A DNA stretch of 64,000 nt from assembly GCF_013032855.1 (NCBI RefSeq), contig NZ_WQDA01000002.1, forward strand, positions 124,001-188,000, read 5' to 3'. Origin of the DNA: Ruegeria arenilitoris. Lineage in GTDB: Bacteria; Pseudomonadota; Alphaproteobacteria; Rhodobacterales; Rhodobacteraceae. Below the pieces are notes generated by a model. It was not told the origin of the DNA. It was given only the letters and a program-made list of their open reading frames with translations, and searched no databases. A program made the position numbers and the translations under genes. Below are positions 18,469 to 27,121 of this stretch, piece after piece; the stretch's first letter is position 1, and each line of letters begins with the position of its first letter.

Positions 18469-19248
18469 ATGAAAATCGCAACATTCAACATCAACGGCAT
18501 CAAGGCGCGGGCCGAGGCTCTGCCCCGCTGGTTGGACGAAGCCCAGCCCGATGTAGTCCTGCTGCAGGAAATCAAATCCGTCGACGAAAACTTTCCCCGC
18601 GAGATCTTTGAGGAACGCGGCTACAACGTCGAAACCCATGGCCAGAAAAGCTTCAACGGCGTGGCGATACTTTCGAAATATCCGCTGGAAGACGTCTCGC
18701 GCGGGCTGCCCGGGGATGAAGAGGACGAGCAGGCGCGATGGATCGAGGCAACCGTCATCGGCAAGCGGGCGCTGCGGATTTGCGGGCTTTATCTTCCCAA
18801 CGGGAACCCTGCTCCGGGGCCGAAATTCGACTACAAGCTTGCGTGGATGGAGCGGCTGTACGAGCGCGCCCGTGATCTTCTAGCCACGGAAGAGCCGGCC
18901 CTCATGGCCGGGGACTACAACATCATTCCGCAAGCCGAGGACGCGAAACGCCCGGAGGCCTGGCGCGAAGACGCCCTGTTTCGGCCGGAAAGCCGCGCGG
19001 CGTTTCGCAAGGTGCTGAACCTTGGCTTCACCGAAGCGTTCCGCGCGCGGACACAAGGCCCGGGCCACTATTCGTTCTGGGATTATCAGGCCGGCGCGTG
19101 GAACCGGAATGACGGCATTCGCATTGACCATTTCCTTCTGACACCACAAGCGGCGGACCTGATGCGCGATTGCCAGATCGACGCCGCAGTGCGCGGACAT
19201 GAAAAACCGTCCGATCACGTCCCTGTCTGGGTGGACCTCGACATCTGA
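18469..19248 (+). CDS. xth: Exodeoxyribonuclease III
   Basis: A 259-residue Mg-dependent AP endonuclease/3'-5' exonuclease of base-excision repair. Motifs are FNINGIKARAEALPRWL, LLQEIKSVDENFP (metal-binding Glu), GLYLPNGNP, MAGDYNII (catalytic Asp/Asn), NDGIRIDHFL and the C-terminal SDHVPVWVDL (Asp-His). ATG at 18469 has GGAGGG 6 bp before it; an upstream in-frame ATG at 18415 is rejected. It converges on the FAD monooxygenase gene with only 4 bp between stops. Confidence 0.95.
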   Translation: MKIATFNINGIKARAEALPRWLDEAQPDVVLLQEIKSVDENFPREIFEERGYNVETHGQKSFNGVAILSKYPLEDVSRGLPGDEEDEQARWIEATVIGKRALRICGLYLPNGNPAPGPKFDYKLAWMERLYERARDLLATEEPALMAGDYNIIPQAEDAKRPEAWREDALFRPESRAAFRKVLNLGFTEAFRARTQGPGHYSFWDYQAGAWNRNDGIRIDHFLLTPQAADLMRDCQIDAAVRGHEKPSDHVPVWVDLDI

Positions 19249-19252
19249 CCCG

Positions 19253-20404
19253 TCAGGCCGTCGGATCGTAGTCGTAGATCCAGTCGTATCGACGCGTCAG
19301 GCGAGGACCAATCAGGGCCAAGGCCGCCTGCGCCGCCAGTCGTGCGGGACCGCGCAAATGAAAGTTCCGCGCGTTGGCACCGGCAGCTGCGACCACCTTG
19401 CGCGCGCGGGGTTTCCTCGTGCTTTCATAGGCTTCGAGTGCGCGGCGGACACCCGACTGTTCGTCAAAAGATCGGGCCAGGATCCAAGCATCCTCAAGCG
19501 CGAGGCACGCCCCTTGAGCCATAAACGGCAATGTCGGATGCGCGGCGTCCCCCAGAAGGACAACGCGACCATTCTGCCATTTCTGTGCCACCGGGCGCAG
19601 AAACAAAGCCCACAGATGGACATCCTGCACCTGCGCAAGCGCGGCGCCGGCCGGACCGCCGAAATCGGAAAAACGCGCCCGCAGGTCCTCGGGGTCACCG
19701 CGCAGGCGCCAGTCCTCTTCCCGCCAGTCGGACCGCTCTTCTACCGCCACGATGTTCAACATGGACTGCTTTCGCAGCGGATAGGTCACGACATGACGCC
19801 CGGGGCCCATCGTCAGCGATGCCATGGGCTCGGCTTCGTGGTCGGTCCAGGGCACAGTTGACCGCCAGGCCACCTGATGCGTGAACGCGGGCGCTTCGGT
19901 TCCGTTCAGGATGGGCCGGATACCGCTGCGCCCGCCATCCGCTGCAACGGCGAATTCAGCGCGCAGCCGGGTGCCATCCTGCAGCGCAATCTCGGCTTCG
20001 GCTGGATGCTTCCGAACATTGGTGACGCGGGCATTCAGTCTGATCGACACCCCTGCGCGCTCGGCCGCCTTTTGCAACACGTCCAGAAGGTCAGCGCGAT
20101 GGAAATACCACGTGGGTCCGGCCGAAGGTGCCGGAAGACGGCTGACGACGCGGCCCCGCCGATAATCGCGCAGAAGAGTGCCGTGAGAGAGTTGTGCGAC
20201 CCGACCGGGATCATCCACGACACCCAGCGCACGCAGGACCGCCATGCCGTTGGCGCTGATTTGCAGGCCGGCCCCGACCTCGGTCAAGGCCTCGGCCTGC
20301 TCGAGCACGGTCACCCGTGCACCGCGTTGCTGCAAGGCCAACGCAGCGGCCATGCCGCCGATCCCGCCGCCGATGACACAGATTTGCAAACCGTCGATCT
20401 TCAT
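19253..20404 (-). CDS. FAD-dependent aromatic monooxygenase, salicylate hydroxylase-like
   Basis: A 383-residue class A flavoprotein monooxygenase. The N-terminal CVIGGGIGGMAAALALQQRGARV binds the FAD ADP moiety, the DG motif reads AADGGRSGIR, and the FAD ribityl motif is LLGDAAHPTLPFMAQGACLALEDA. Relatives (salicylate 1-hydroxylase, 3-hydroxybenzoate 6-hydroxylase, 6-hydroxynicotinate 3-monooxygenase) use NAD(P)H and O2 to hydroxylate aromatic acids in the cytoplasm. No ring-cleavage genes are nearby, so the substrate is open. Confidence 0.87.
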   Translation of the reverse strand: MKIDGLQICVIGGGIGGMAAALALQQRGARVTVLEQAEALTEVGAGLQISANGMAVLRALGVVDDPGRVAQLSHGTLLRDYRRGRVVSRLPAPSAGPTWYFHRADLLDVLQKAAERAGVSIRLNARVTNVRKHPAEAEIALQDGTRLRAEFAVAADGGRSGIRPILNGTEAPAFTHQVAWRSTVPWTDHEAEPMASLTMGPGRHVVTYPLRKQSMLNIVAVEERSDWREEDWRLRGDPEDLRARFSDFGGPAGAALAQVQDVHLWALFLRPVAQKWQNGRVVLLGDAAHPTLPFMAQGACLALEDAWILARSFDEQSGVRRALEAYESTRKPRARKVVAAAGANARNFHLRGPARLAAQAALALIGPRLTRRYDWIYDYDPTA

Positions 20405-20420
20405 GACACTGGTCTAACGC

Positions 20421-20447
20421 AAAAAGGCCGGAGCCATAGGCCCCGGC
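20421..20447 (-). terminator. Rho-independent terminator of dksA
   Basis: On the minus strand a 9-bp stem GCCGGGGCC/GGCTCCGGC (one G-U pair, 3-nt loop) is followed immediately by CTTTTT. It lies 28 bp after the dksA stop codon and before the FAD monooxygenase start. Confidence 0.8.
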
Positions 20448-20475
20448 GCATGTCTTTTTTGAAAGAACCCAGCGA

Positions 20476-20898
20476 TCAATCGTCGCGGTGAACTTTTTCG
20501 CGACGCTCGTGACGCTCTTGTGCTTCCAGCGTCATGGTCGCGATCGGACGCGCATCCAGACGCTTGAGCGAGATCGGGTCACCGGTCTTTTCGCAGTAAC
20601 CGTATTCGCCCTCGTCGATCCGGCGCAGAGCGGCGTCGATCTTGGCAACCAGTTTGCGCTGTCGGTCCCGGGTGCGCAGCTCCAGCGCACGGTCGGTTTC
20701 CTCGCTGGCGCGGTCTGCAACGTCGGGAATGTTACGGGTGCTGTCCTGCAGCCCCTCGATCGTGTCCCGGCTGCCTGCCAAAAGTTCGTTTTTCCAGTTC
20801 AGCAGCTTGCGGCGGAAATACTCAAGCTGGCGTTCATTCATGAAAGGTTCATCTTCGGCCGGACGATAGTCCTCCGGCAGAAAAACTTCCTGCTTCAT
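20476..20898 (-). CDS. dksA: RNA polymerase-binding protein DksA (zinc-cysteine-poor form)
   Basis: A 140-residue DksA/TraR-family protein that binds the RNA polymerase secondary channel and acts with ppGpp in the stringent response. The coiled-coil tip DVADRAS keeps both aspartates (59 and 62). The C-terminal globular domain has lost the zinc site: the usual four cysteines read Cys102, Thr105, Thr123 and Ala126. ATG 20898 has GGAG 6 bp ahead. An in-frame ATG at 20952, also with a G-rich site, would add 18 residues. A good terminator follows. Confidence 0.92.
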   Translation of the reverse strand: MKQEVFLPEDYRPAEDEPFMNERQLEYFRRKLLNWKNELLAGSRDTIEGLQDSTRNIPDVADRASEETDRALELRTRDRQRKLVAKIDAALRRIDEGEYGYCEKTGDPISLKRLDARPIATMTLEAQERHERREKVHRDD

Positions 20899-21262
20899 AT
20901 TGGCTCCCTCGGTATGGCCAGAAACGTCTTTTGCGGTCGTGTCGCCTGACATTTGGCACCCCCTTCTGCGCAGCGTTTAACTGACGGGACGGGGAATGTC
21001 ACTATCCAAACGCAACCCCGACGCGCCGTTATGAGAACCGGTATAAATATGAGACTTTGGACACCAAATCGTTGCCATTCTGTGAAAGCGAAAGGACTAT
21101 TTTGCGGCAGAACACCCGCGAGCGGATGATGGAATCGGTGCGATTCGTCCCTCGCGCGCGCCGTTGGCAGCCCGCGACGCTGCGGCCCGGCTTGTCATTC
21201 GGCCCCGCCCTAGGTAACCCGGTTCCCGTCTCCTGTTGCTGCGACCATCATACGAGGGCCCC
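20899..21262. other. Intergenic region between dksA and the MoxR gene
   Basis: This 364-bp gap separates divergent genes and should hold both promoters. It has an AT-rich patch around 21040-21060, plausible as the dksA promoter region. I see no RNA gene, strong hairpin or supported coding sequence. A short open frame at 21057-21266 has no family-like features and overlaps the MoxR start. Confidence 0.6.
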
Positions 21263-22108
21263 ATGACCGCACGTTTCAAAGGCACAGCCGAATACGTTGC
21301 CACCGACGACCTGACCATTGCCGTAAACGCAGCCGTCACGCTGGAACGACCGCTGCTGGTCAAGGGTGAACCCGGCACGGGCAAAACCGAACTGGCCAAA
21401 CAGGTCGCCGGCGCGCTGGGTCTCAGGATGATCGAGTGGAACGTCAAGTCGACCACCCGCGCGCAACAGGGTCTCTACGAATATGACGCCGTCAGCCGTC
21501 TTCGCGACAGCCAGCTGGGCGACGAACGTGTGCACGACGTGTCGAACTATATTCGCAAAGGCAAGCTGTGGCAGGCCTTCGACGCCGATGAAAAGGTCGT
21601 GCTGCTGATCGACGAGATCGACAAAGCCGATATCGAGTTCCCCAACGACCTGCTGCAGGAACTCGACAAGATGGAGTTCCACGTCTACGAGACCGGCGAA
21701 ACGATCCGGGCCAAACACCGACCCATCGTGATCATCACCTCGAACAATGAAAAGGAACTGCCAGACGCCTTCCTGCGCCGCTGTTTCTTCCACTATATCC
21801 GTTTCCCCGACGAAGCCACGATGCGCCGCATCGTCGAAGTGCATCACCCCGGCATCAAAGAGGCGTTGCTGACCACCGCCCTGACCCAGTTCTACGAGAT
21901 CCGCGAAACGCAGGGGCTGAAGAAAAAGCCCTCGACCTCCGAGGTGCTGGACTGGCTCAAGCTGCTCCTGGCCGAGGATCTGGATGCCGAAGACCTGAAG
22001 CGCGATGGCGTCAATGCCCTGCCCAAGCTGCACGGCGCCCTGCTGAAGAACGAGCAGGACGTGCATCTGTTCGAACGGCTGGCCTTCATGGCGCGCGCCA
22101 AGCGCTGA
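21263..22108 (+). CDS. MoxR-family AAA+ ATPase
   Basis: A 281-residue AAA+ protein. Walker A is GEPGTGKTE (36-44), Walker B LLIDEIDKAD, sensor 1 IITSNNEKELPDAFLRRC, and the arginine-finger region FFHYIRFPD. The closest subtype is CoxD/APE2220-like. MoxR ATPases work as chaperones with VWA-domain partners to insert metals or activate enzyme complexes. The VWA partner is probably the CoxE-type gene at 24230. ATG 21263 has GAGGG 5 bp upstream; an in-frame TTG at 21236 is less likely. Confidence 0.92.
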   Translation: MTARFKGTAEYVATDDLTIAVNAAVTLERPLLVKGEPGTGKTELAKQVAGALGLRMIEWNVKSTTRAQQGLYEYDAVSRLRDSQLGDERVHDVSNYIRKGKLWQAFDADEKVVLLIDEIDKADIEFPNDLLQELDKMEFHVYETGETIRAKHRPIVIITSNNEKELPDAFLRRCFFHYIRFPDEATMRRIVEVHHPGIKEALLTTALTQFYEIRETQGLKKKPSTSEVLDWLKLLLAEDLDAEDLKRDGVNALPKLHGALLKNEQDVHLFERLAFMARAKR

Positions 22109-22140
22109 AGCCCGCCCATTCATGAATACTTGGTGATCAC

Positions 22141-22160
22141 GGCTTGCCTTGCGGCAAGCC
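22141..22160 (+). repeat. Perfect 8-bp inverted repeat after the MoxR gene
   Basis: GGCTTGCC and GGCAAGCC flank a TTGC loop, 32 bp after the MoxR stop. No T tract follows on the plus strand, so it may be an mRNA-stabilising or attenuating hairpin between MoxR and the following GNAT gene rather than a classic terminator. Confidence 0.5.
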
Positions 22161-22232
22161 TGATGCCAGCATTGCTGCAACAAAGATCAAAGACCACGAC
22201 ACCGAGCACGCTGTAGAGCAGGACCACCCGAA

Positions 22233-22682
22233 TTGACCCAAGCGCCGCGCATTCGTCCCCTCAAGCCCGAAGACCGGCCGAGCTGGGACTTGTTGTGGCG
22301 GGCGTATCTTGAATTCTACGAAACGGTATTGCCCGACGAGGTCTACGACAGCACGTTTGCGCGCCTGCTGGGGGATGATCCGCAGGACTTTTCATGCCTA
22401 GTGGCCGAGTTGGACGGCGAATTGATCGGGCTGACCCACTTCCTGTTTCATCGCCATGCCTGGAAGATCGAAAACGTCTGCTATCTGCAGGATCTCTATG
22501 CCAGCCCGCATGTGCGCGGCACCGGTGTCGGTCGGGCGTTGATCGAGGCCGTCTATGCCGAAGCCGACCGAAAAGGCGCGCCCGATGTCTATTGGCTGAC
22601 GCAGGAGTTCAACCACACGGCGCGCCAGCTTTATGACCGCGTCGGCCAACTGACGCCTTTCCTCAAGTATCGGCGTCCATGA
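22233..22682 (+). CDS. GNAT-family N-acetyltransferase
   Basis: A 149-residue GNAT protein. The acetyl-CoA motif is LYASPHVRGTGVGRALIEAVYAEA (Q/RxxGxG/A type) and the C-terminal WLTQEFNHTARQLYDRVGQLTPFLKYRR resembles spermidine/diamine or amino-acid acetyltransferases. Translation appears to start at TTG 22233 with AGGA about 10 bp before it. Its end overlaps the next ATG (22679) by 4 bp, so it is coupled to the DUF2927 lipoprotein. Substrate unknown. Confidence 0.83.
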   Translation: MTQAPRIRPLKPEDRPSWDLLWRAYLEFYETVLPDEVYDSTFARLLGDDPQDFSCLVAELDGELIGLTHFLFHRHAWKIENVCYLQDLYASPHVRGTGVGRALIEAVYAEADRKGAPDVYWLTQEFNHTARQLYDRVGQLTPFLKYRRP

Positions 22683-24028
22683 AACGTCTGGCCGGCATAT
22701 TTCTTGGCTTTGTCCTTGCCGGATGCAGTTCGGTCGACCGGATTGAGTTGCCCGATGAAATCAAGGTGACCGAGGCCGCGGCACCGGTGTCTCAGGCTTT
22801 CGGCACGCCACGTCCTTTCCCGCCGGCCCGGTCAAATACGAACATCGCGGCAGATTTTGTGGACCTGCATTTCTCGCTGGAAAGCGGCACCGCCCTGCCC
22901 GTGTTTACGCGGTTCGAGGGTCCGATCACAGTTCGGCTGACGGGCGCCCCTGCCCCCACGATGCAATCCGACCTGACGCGTCTGCTGACCAGACTGCAGC
23001 GCGAAGCCCGGATCGACATCCGCCAGGTCAACGATGGGCCAGCCAACATCACGATCGAAGCAGTGACCCAGCGCCAGATCCAGCGGCTGCTGCCGCAAGC
23101 CGCATGTTTCGTTGTACCCAACGCGTCCAGCCTCGAGGAATACAACCGAGACAAGCGCAAGACCAAAAGCAGTTGGCGCGCGCTGCGCAGCCGCGAGCGG
23201 TTGGCGATCTTCATTCCCAACGATGTCAGCCCCCAGGAAATGCGGGATTGCCTTCACGAAGAACTTGCACAGGCGATCGGGCCTCTGAACGACATGTACC
23301 GCCTGCCGGATTCGGTCTTCAACGACGATAATTTCCACACTGTCCTGACCGGGTTCGACATGCTGATCCTGCGCGCGACCTATGTGCCGGAACTACAGAC
23401 CGGAATGACCCGGGAACAGGTGGCGCAGGTCATACCCGGGGTCATCGCCCGCCTGAACCCGCGCGGTGCCAATTTGCCCGTCCAGCCAATCTCGGAGACC
23501 CCGCGCGAATGGATCGACGCCGTGCAACTGGCGGTCGGCAAGGGCCGGGCCTCGCCGCGGCAAATGCGGGCCATCGACCGCGCGATGCGGATCGGCCGAG
23601 AGCAAGGTTGGACCGATCACCGCCGGGCGTACCCCCATTATCTGAAGGCCCGTTTGGGTGAATTCGGCGCCCCCGAGGAAGCGCAGCGCGAATATGCCAT
23701 CGCCCTGCAATACCTGCGCGCGACCCCCGGAACCGAGCTTCAGCGCGCGCATATCTCGGTTCAGACGGCGGCCTATGCCTTGACCCAGGGGCGCGGCCCC
23801 GAAGCCCTGCCGGACCTCGACCGGGCCATCGCGACGATGACGCGGGCCGAAAACGCCTCGATGTTGGCGACGCTGCTGCTGCTGAAGGCCGAGGCCCTGA
23901 AGCAGGCCGGCAAACCCGAACAGGCACGCTCCGTCAGGCTGGACAGTCTGGGGTGGGCGCGCTACGGGTTTGGCTCGGAATTGGTGGTCAGCACGTTGAT
24001 GCAGGACGTCGCGCTGGGGGCCCCGTAA
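22679..24028 (+). CDS. DUF2927-domain lipoprotein with TPR-like C-terminus
   Basis: A 449-residue protein beginning MKRLAGIFLGFVLAGCSSV, a clear lipoprotein signal with the lipobox LAGC (Cys16). A DUF2927-type central domain (about 50-265) contains CLHEELAQAIGPLNDMYRLPDSVFNDDNFH. This HEELxQ/xLGxxNDxxxxxxSIFND arrangement is reminiscent of a degenerate zinc-protease helix. The C-terminal 280-449 is helical, with repeats such as EAQREYAIALQYLR and QAGKPEQARSVRL suggestive of TPRs. Function is unknown. It is coupled to the GNAT gene upstream. Confidence 0.82.
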   Translation: MKRLAGIFLGFVLAGCSSVDRIELPDEIKVTEAAAPVSQAFGTPRPFPPARSNTNIAADFVDLHFSLESGTALPVFTRFEGPITVRLTGAPAPTMQSDLTRLLTRLQREARIDIRQVNDGPANITIEAVTQRQIQRLLPQAACFVVPNASSLEEYNRDKRKTKSSWRALRSRERLAIFIPNDVSPQEMRDCLHEELAQAIGPLNDMYRLPDSVFNDDNFHTVLTGFDMLILRATYVPELQTGMTREQVAQVIPGVIARLNPRGANLPVQPISETPREWIDAVQLAVGKGRASPRQMRAIDRAMRIGREQGWTDHRRAYPHYLKARLGEFGAPEEAQREYAIALQYLRATPGTELQRAHISVQTAAYALTQGRGPEALPDLDRAIATMTRAENASMLATLLLLKAEALKQAGKPEQARSVRLDSLGWARYGFGSELVVSTLMQDVALGAP

Positions 24029-24054
24029 CATCGCAAAAGGCGGGTGACTAACAC

Positions 24055-24225
24055 ATGCTAGTGGTTGTGGGAATGGCGGTCCTGGGGGCGGCTCTGGGCG
24101 CGCTGACGGCACGAAAACGCAAAGGCAGCGGCGCGGATATCGCCCAGTATGCGGCCGGCTACGGCATTGCATTTGCATTGGCGGGACTGGCCATTTCGCT
24201 TGTTCTAGTGCGGGTGATAGGCTGA
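24055..24225 (+). CDS. Small two-helix membrane protein
   Basis: A 56-residue frame from ATG 24055 to TGA 24225. The first hydrophobic segment is LVVVGMAVLGAALGALTA, then a basic loop RKRKGSGADIAQ, then a second hydrophobic segment GIAFALAGLAISLVLVRVIG, i.e. a helical hairpin with a positively charged connector. It fits exactly between the DUF2927 gene and the CoxE-type gene (4 bp to the latter's ATG), which favours a real gene. Against it, the ribosome-binding site is weak (GGCGGG, 12 bp away). No family is recognised. Confidence 0.55.
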   Translation: MLVVVGMAVLGAALGALTARKRKGSGADIAQYAAGYGIAFALAGLAISLVLVRVIG

Positions 24226-24229
24226 GCCG

Positions 24230-25414
24230 ATGTTCATCCCCTTTTTCGAAAACCTCAGAAAAGCAGGCATCCCCGTCTCGTTGCGGGAATACCTGACTTT
24301 TCTGGAGGGGATGAAAAAGGGGCTGGCCACCTACGACATCGAGGCGTTCTACTACCTCGCCCGTGTCTCGATGGTGAAGGACGAGCGCAACATCGACAAG
24401 TTCGATCGCGCCTTTGCCGCCAGCTTCGAAGGGCTGTCCGAGATCACCTTCGATCAGGTGCTCGAGGCCGTGGACATCCCGGCCGAGTGGCTGGCCAAGA
24501 TGGCCGAGAAGCACCTGTCAGACGAGGAAAAGGCTGAGATCGAAGCGCTTGGCGGTTTCGACAAGCTGATGGAGACGCTGCGCGAGCGGCTGAAGGATCA
24601 GCAAGGCCGCCACCAGGGCGGCAACAAGTGGATCGGAACGGCGGGCACCTCGCCCTTCGGCGCTTACGGCTACAATCCCGAGGGCGTGCGCATCGGCCAG
24701 AAAGAAAGCCGCCACCAGCGTGCGGTCAAGGTCTGGGATAAGCGCGAGTTCCGCAATCTGGACGACACGGTCGAACTTGGCACCCGCAACATCAAGGTCG
24801 CGCTGAAACGCCTGCGCCGCTGGGCCCGTGAGGGCGCCGCCGAAGAACTGGACCTCGACGGCACCATCCGCGCCACGGCCGAGCACGGATACCTGGACGT
24901 CAAGACCCGGCCCGAACGGCACAATGCGGTCAAGGTGCTGCTGTTTCTCGATGTGGGCGGCTCGATGGACCCGCATATCAAGGTGGTCGAGGAATTGTTC
25001 TCGGCCGCGCGGTCCGAGTTCAAGCACCTGGAATATTTCTATTTCCACAACTGCCTGTACGAAGGCGTCTGGTGCGACAATCGCCGCCGGTGGGATGCGC
25101 AGACCCCCACGCATGAGGTGCTGCGGACCTACGGCCCCGACTACAAGTGCATCTTCGTGGGTGATGCGTCGATGTCGCCTTACGAGATCGCCTATCCCGG
25201 CGGCGCCAACGAGCACTGGAACGCCGAGGCCGGGCAGGTCTGGCTGCAGCGCGCGCGCGAACAGTGGACGTCGAACCTGTGGATCAACCCGGTGCCCGAG
25301 AAATACTGGGAATACACCCATTCCATCGGCATGATCCGCGAGATCTTCGAAGACCGGATGGTGCCGATGACGCTGGCCGGGCTGGAACGCGGCATGCGCG
25401 AGCTGACGCGATAG
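24230..25414 (+). CDS. CoxE-like VWA-domain protein
   Basis: A 394-residue VWA protein. A helical N-terminal region (1-220) has a Gly-rich, basic segment TSPFGAYGYNPEGVRIGQKESRHQR. The C-terminal VWA domain (about 235-394) has the metal site LLFLDVGGSMD, in which the first Ser of the DxSxS MIDAS motif is Gly, and FVGDASMSPYEI. CoxE-type proteins partner MoxR/CoxD ATPases in maturation of metalloenzymes such as CO dehydrogenase. The MoxR gene lies 2 kb upstream on the same strand, and no CO dehydrogenase genes are in the window. Confidence 0.88.
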   Translation: MFIPFFENLRKAGIPVSLREYLTFLEGMKKGLATYDIEAFYYLARVSMVKDERNIDKFDRAFAASFEGLSEITFDQVLEAVDIPAEWLAKMAEKHLSDEEKAEIEALGGFDKLMETLRERLKDQQGRHQGGNKWIGTAGTSPFGAYGYNPEGVRIGQKESRHQRAVKVWDKREFRNLDDTVELGTRNIKVALKRLRRWAREGAAEELDLDGTIRATAEHGYLDVKTRPERHNAVKVLLFLDVGGSMDPHIKVVEELFSAARSEFKHLEYFYFHNCLYEGVWCDNRRRWDAQTPTHEVLRTYGPDYKCIFVGDASMSPYEIAYPGGANEHWNAEAGQVWLQRAREQWTSNLWINPVPEKYWEYTHSIGMIREIFEDRMVPMTLAGLERGMRELTR

Positions 25415-25433
25415 CGCCAGCCCGGCTTTGCTT

Positions 25434-26918
25434 TTATCCGGCGATTGCCTGAATTCCCAGGAACAGCAGACCTGACAGCAGGGCCGCCGCGGGCACGGTG
25501 ATCACCCAGGCCGCGATGATCGTCAGGAAATGCGACCGGCGCACCAGCTTGCGGCGGCGGCGCTCTTCGGGGGCCAGCACCGGGCGTTCCGGCACAGCGC
25601 CGCGCGCCTTGATCAGGCGCCGCTCGGCGTCCCATTCCCGGAAGAACCCGACACCGAACACTGCGCCCACGGCGATGTGGGTCGAACTGACCGGCAGGCC
25701 AAGCCAGCTGGCCACGATCACGGTGATCGCCGCCGACAGCGCCACACAATAGGCGCGCATCGGGTTCAGCTTGGTGATCTGGCTGCCGACTACCCGGATC
25801 AGCTTGGGCCCGAACAAGAACAGACCGAACGAAATGCCGAAGGCGCCGATGATCATGACCCAGGGCGGAATGTTCACCGCATGGGTGAAATCACCCACCG
25901 CCGAAGCCTGAACGATGGCGGCCAGAGGTCCGACGGCATTTGCCACGTCATTGGCCCCATGCGCAAAGCTGAGCAGCGCCGCCGAAATGATCAGCGGGAT
26001 GCCGAACAGGATCTTCAGCGACTTGTTGCGGTTCTCCAGCCCTTCGGCCTGACGGCGAATGACAGGAATCGTCACCATCCAGATCAGCACTCCGCTGACC
26101 AGACCGATCACCAGGGCCGTCTGCAGGTTGATCTTGAACAGGTGTTTCAGGCCTTTCAGCGCAAGGTACGAGGCAAACGCCCCGGCCATGATGCCGACCA
26201 GAACTGGAACCCATTTGCGCGCAGCGGCGATCTTGTCGTCCTGGTAGATGATCCGCGCCTTGATGAACCACAGGAATCCGGCGGCGATGATGCCGCCCAG
26301 AAGCGGCGAGATGACCCAGCTTGCAGCGATCTGGCTCATCTTGACCCAGCTGACCGCGCCGAACCCCGCCGCCGCGATCCCTGCCCCCATGACGCCCCCC
26401 ACGACCGAATGCGTGGTCGAGACCGGAGCGCCAACCCAGGTGGCCAGGTTGATCCAAAGCGCAGCAGACAACAGCGCGGCCATCATGGCCCAGATGAAGA
26501 CGGTTGCCGTTCCCATGCTTTCGGTATTGATGATGCCCTTGGCGATGGTCGAGACCACGTCTCCACCCGCGATCAGGGCGCCGGCGCTTTCGAAAACTGC
26601 GGCAATCGCGATGGCGCCGCCCATGGTCAGGGTGTTCGCGCCCACCGCCGGGGCCATGTTGTTGGCCACATCGTTCGCCCCGATGTTGAGCGCCATGTAG
26701 GCTCCGAACATGGCCGCAATCACGACGATCATCGTGTTGCTGGCCTGTCCGAACAACAAAGCAGCCGTGATCCCGGCGATCACGATGAACACGAAGGCGA
26801 TGCCCGATCCGACGAACGGCCGCCCGACCTGCGCCGTTGCAACCTCAAGGCGGGAAAACCGCCGCAGGTCACGATCCAGTGTTTCAAGGTGCCGGGCTTC
26901 TAAATCATTGTTGGCCAT
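25434..26918 (-). CDS. pit: Inorganic phosphate transporter, Pit family
   Basis: A 494-residue multi-pass membrane permease with about 10-12 hydrophobic segments. Two inverted PHO4/Pit signatures are visible, GANDVANNMAPAVGA in the N-half and GANDVANAVGPLAAI in the C-half. They are separated by a hydrophilic loop with KARIIYQDDKIAAARKW. Pit carriers move metal-phosphate with protons at low affinity. The start ATG 26918 has AGAGGGA just ahead; ATG/GTG options at 26948 are less supported. The N-terminal 45 residues are cytoplasmic and charged. No PhoU-like (DUF47) gene is adjacent. Confidence 0.9.
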   Translation of the reverse strand: MANNDLEARHLETLDRDLRRFSRLEVATAQVGRPFVGSGIAFVFIVIAGITAALLFGQASNTMIVVIAAMFGAYMALNIGANDVANNMAPAVGANTLTMGGAIAIAAVFESAGALIAGGDVVSTIAKGIINTESMGTATVFIWAMMAALLSAALWINLATWVGAPVSTTHSVVGGVMGAGIAAAGFGAVSWVKMSQIAASWVISPLLGGIIAAGFLWFIKARIIYQDDKIAAARKWVPVLVGIMAGAFASYLALKGLKHLFKINLQTALVIGLVSGVLIWMVTIPVIRRQAEGLENRNKSLKILFGIPLIISAALLSFAHGANDVANAVGPLAAIVQASAVGDFTHAVNIPPWVMIIGAFGISFGLFLFGPKLIRVVGSQITKLNPMRAYCVALSAAITVIVASWLGLPVSSTHIAVGAVFGVGFFREWDAERRLIKARGAVPERPVLAPEERRRRKLVRRSHFLTIIAAWVITVPAAALLSGLLFLGIQAIAG

Positions 26919-27121
26919 TTGTCCCTCTTGCATAGCGCGCGCTCGCAAAGCGTGCGCCGTGCCCTAGAAGGCTTTTGCCTTCATTTCAACCTTTGAAATA
27001 TGGAAACTGCGATCTGACGCCGCGCGATTTCCGTCTCACGAACTGCCCCTGGTCGCCCATGTTGCCCGAAAGTGATGAGGAACGACTTGCCCCCGCATCC
27101 CGATCCGCCCATATCTGAGAT

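Noticed and set aside
21057..21266. 69-codon frame in the dksA-MoxR gap
   Set aside because: It overlaps the MoxR start and shows no family features; better explained as chance in a promoter region.
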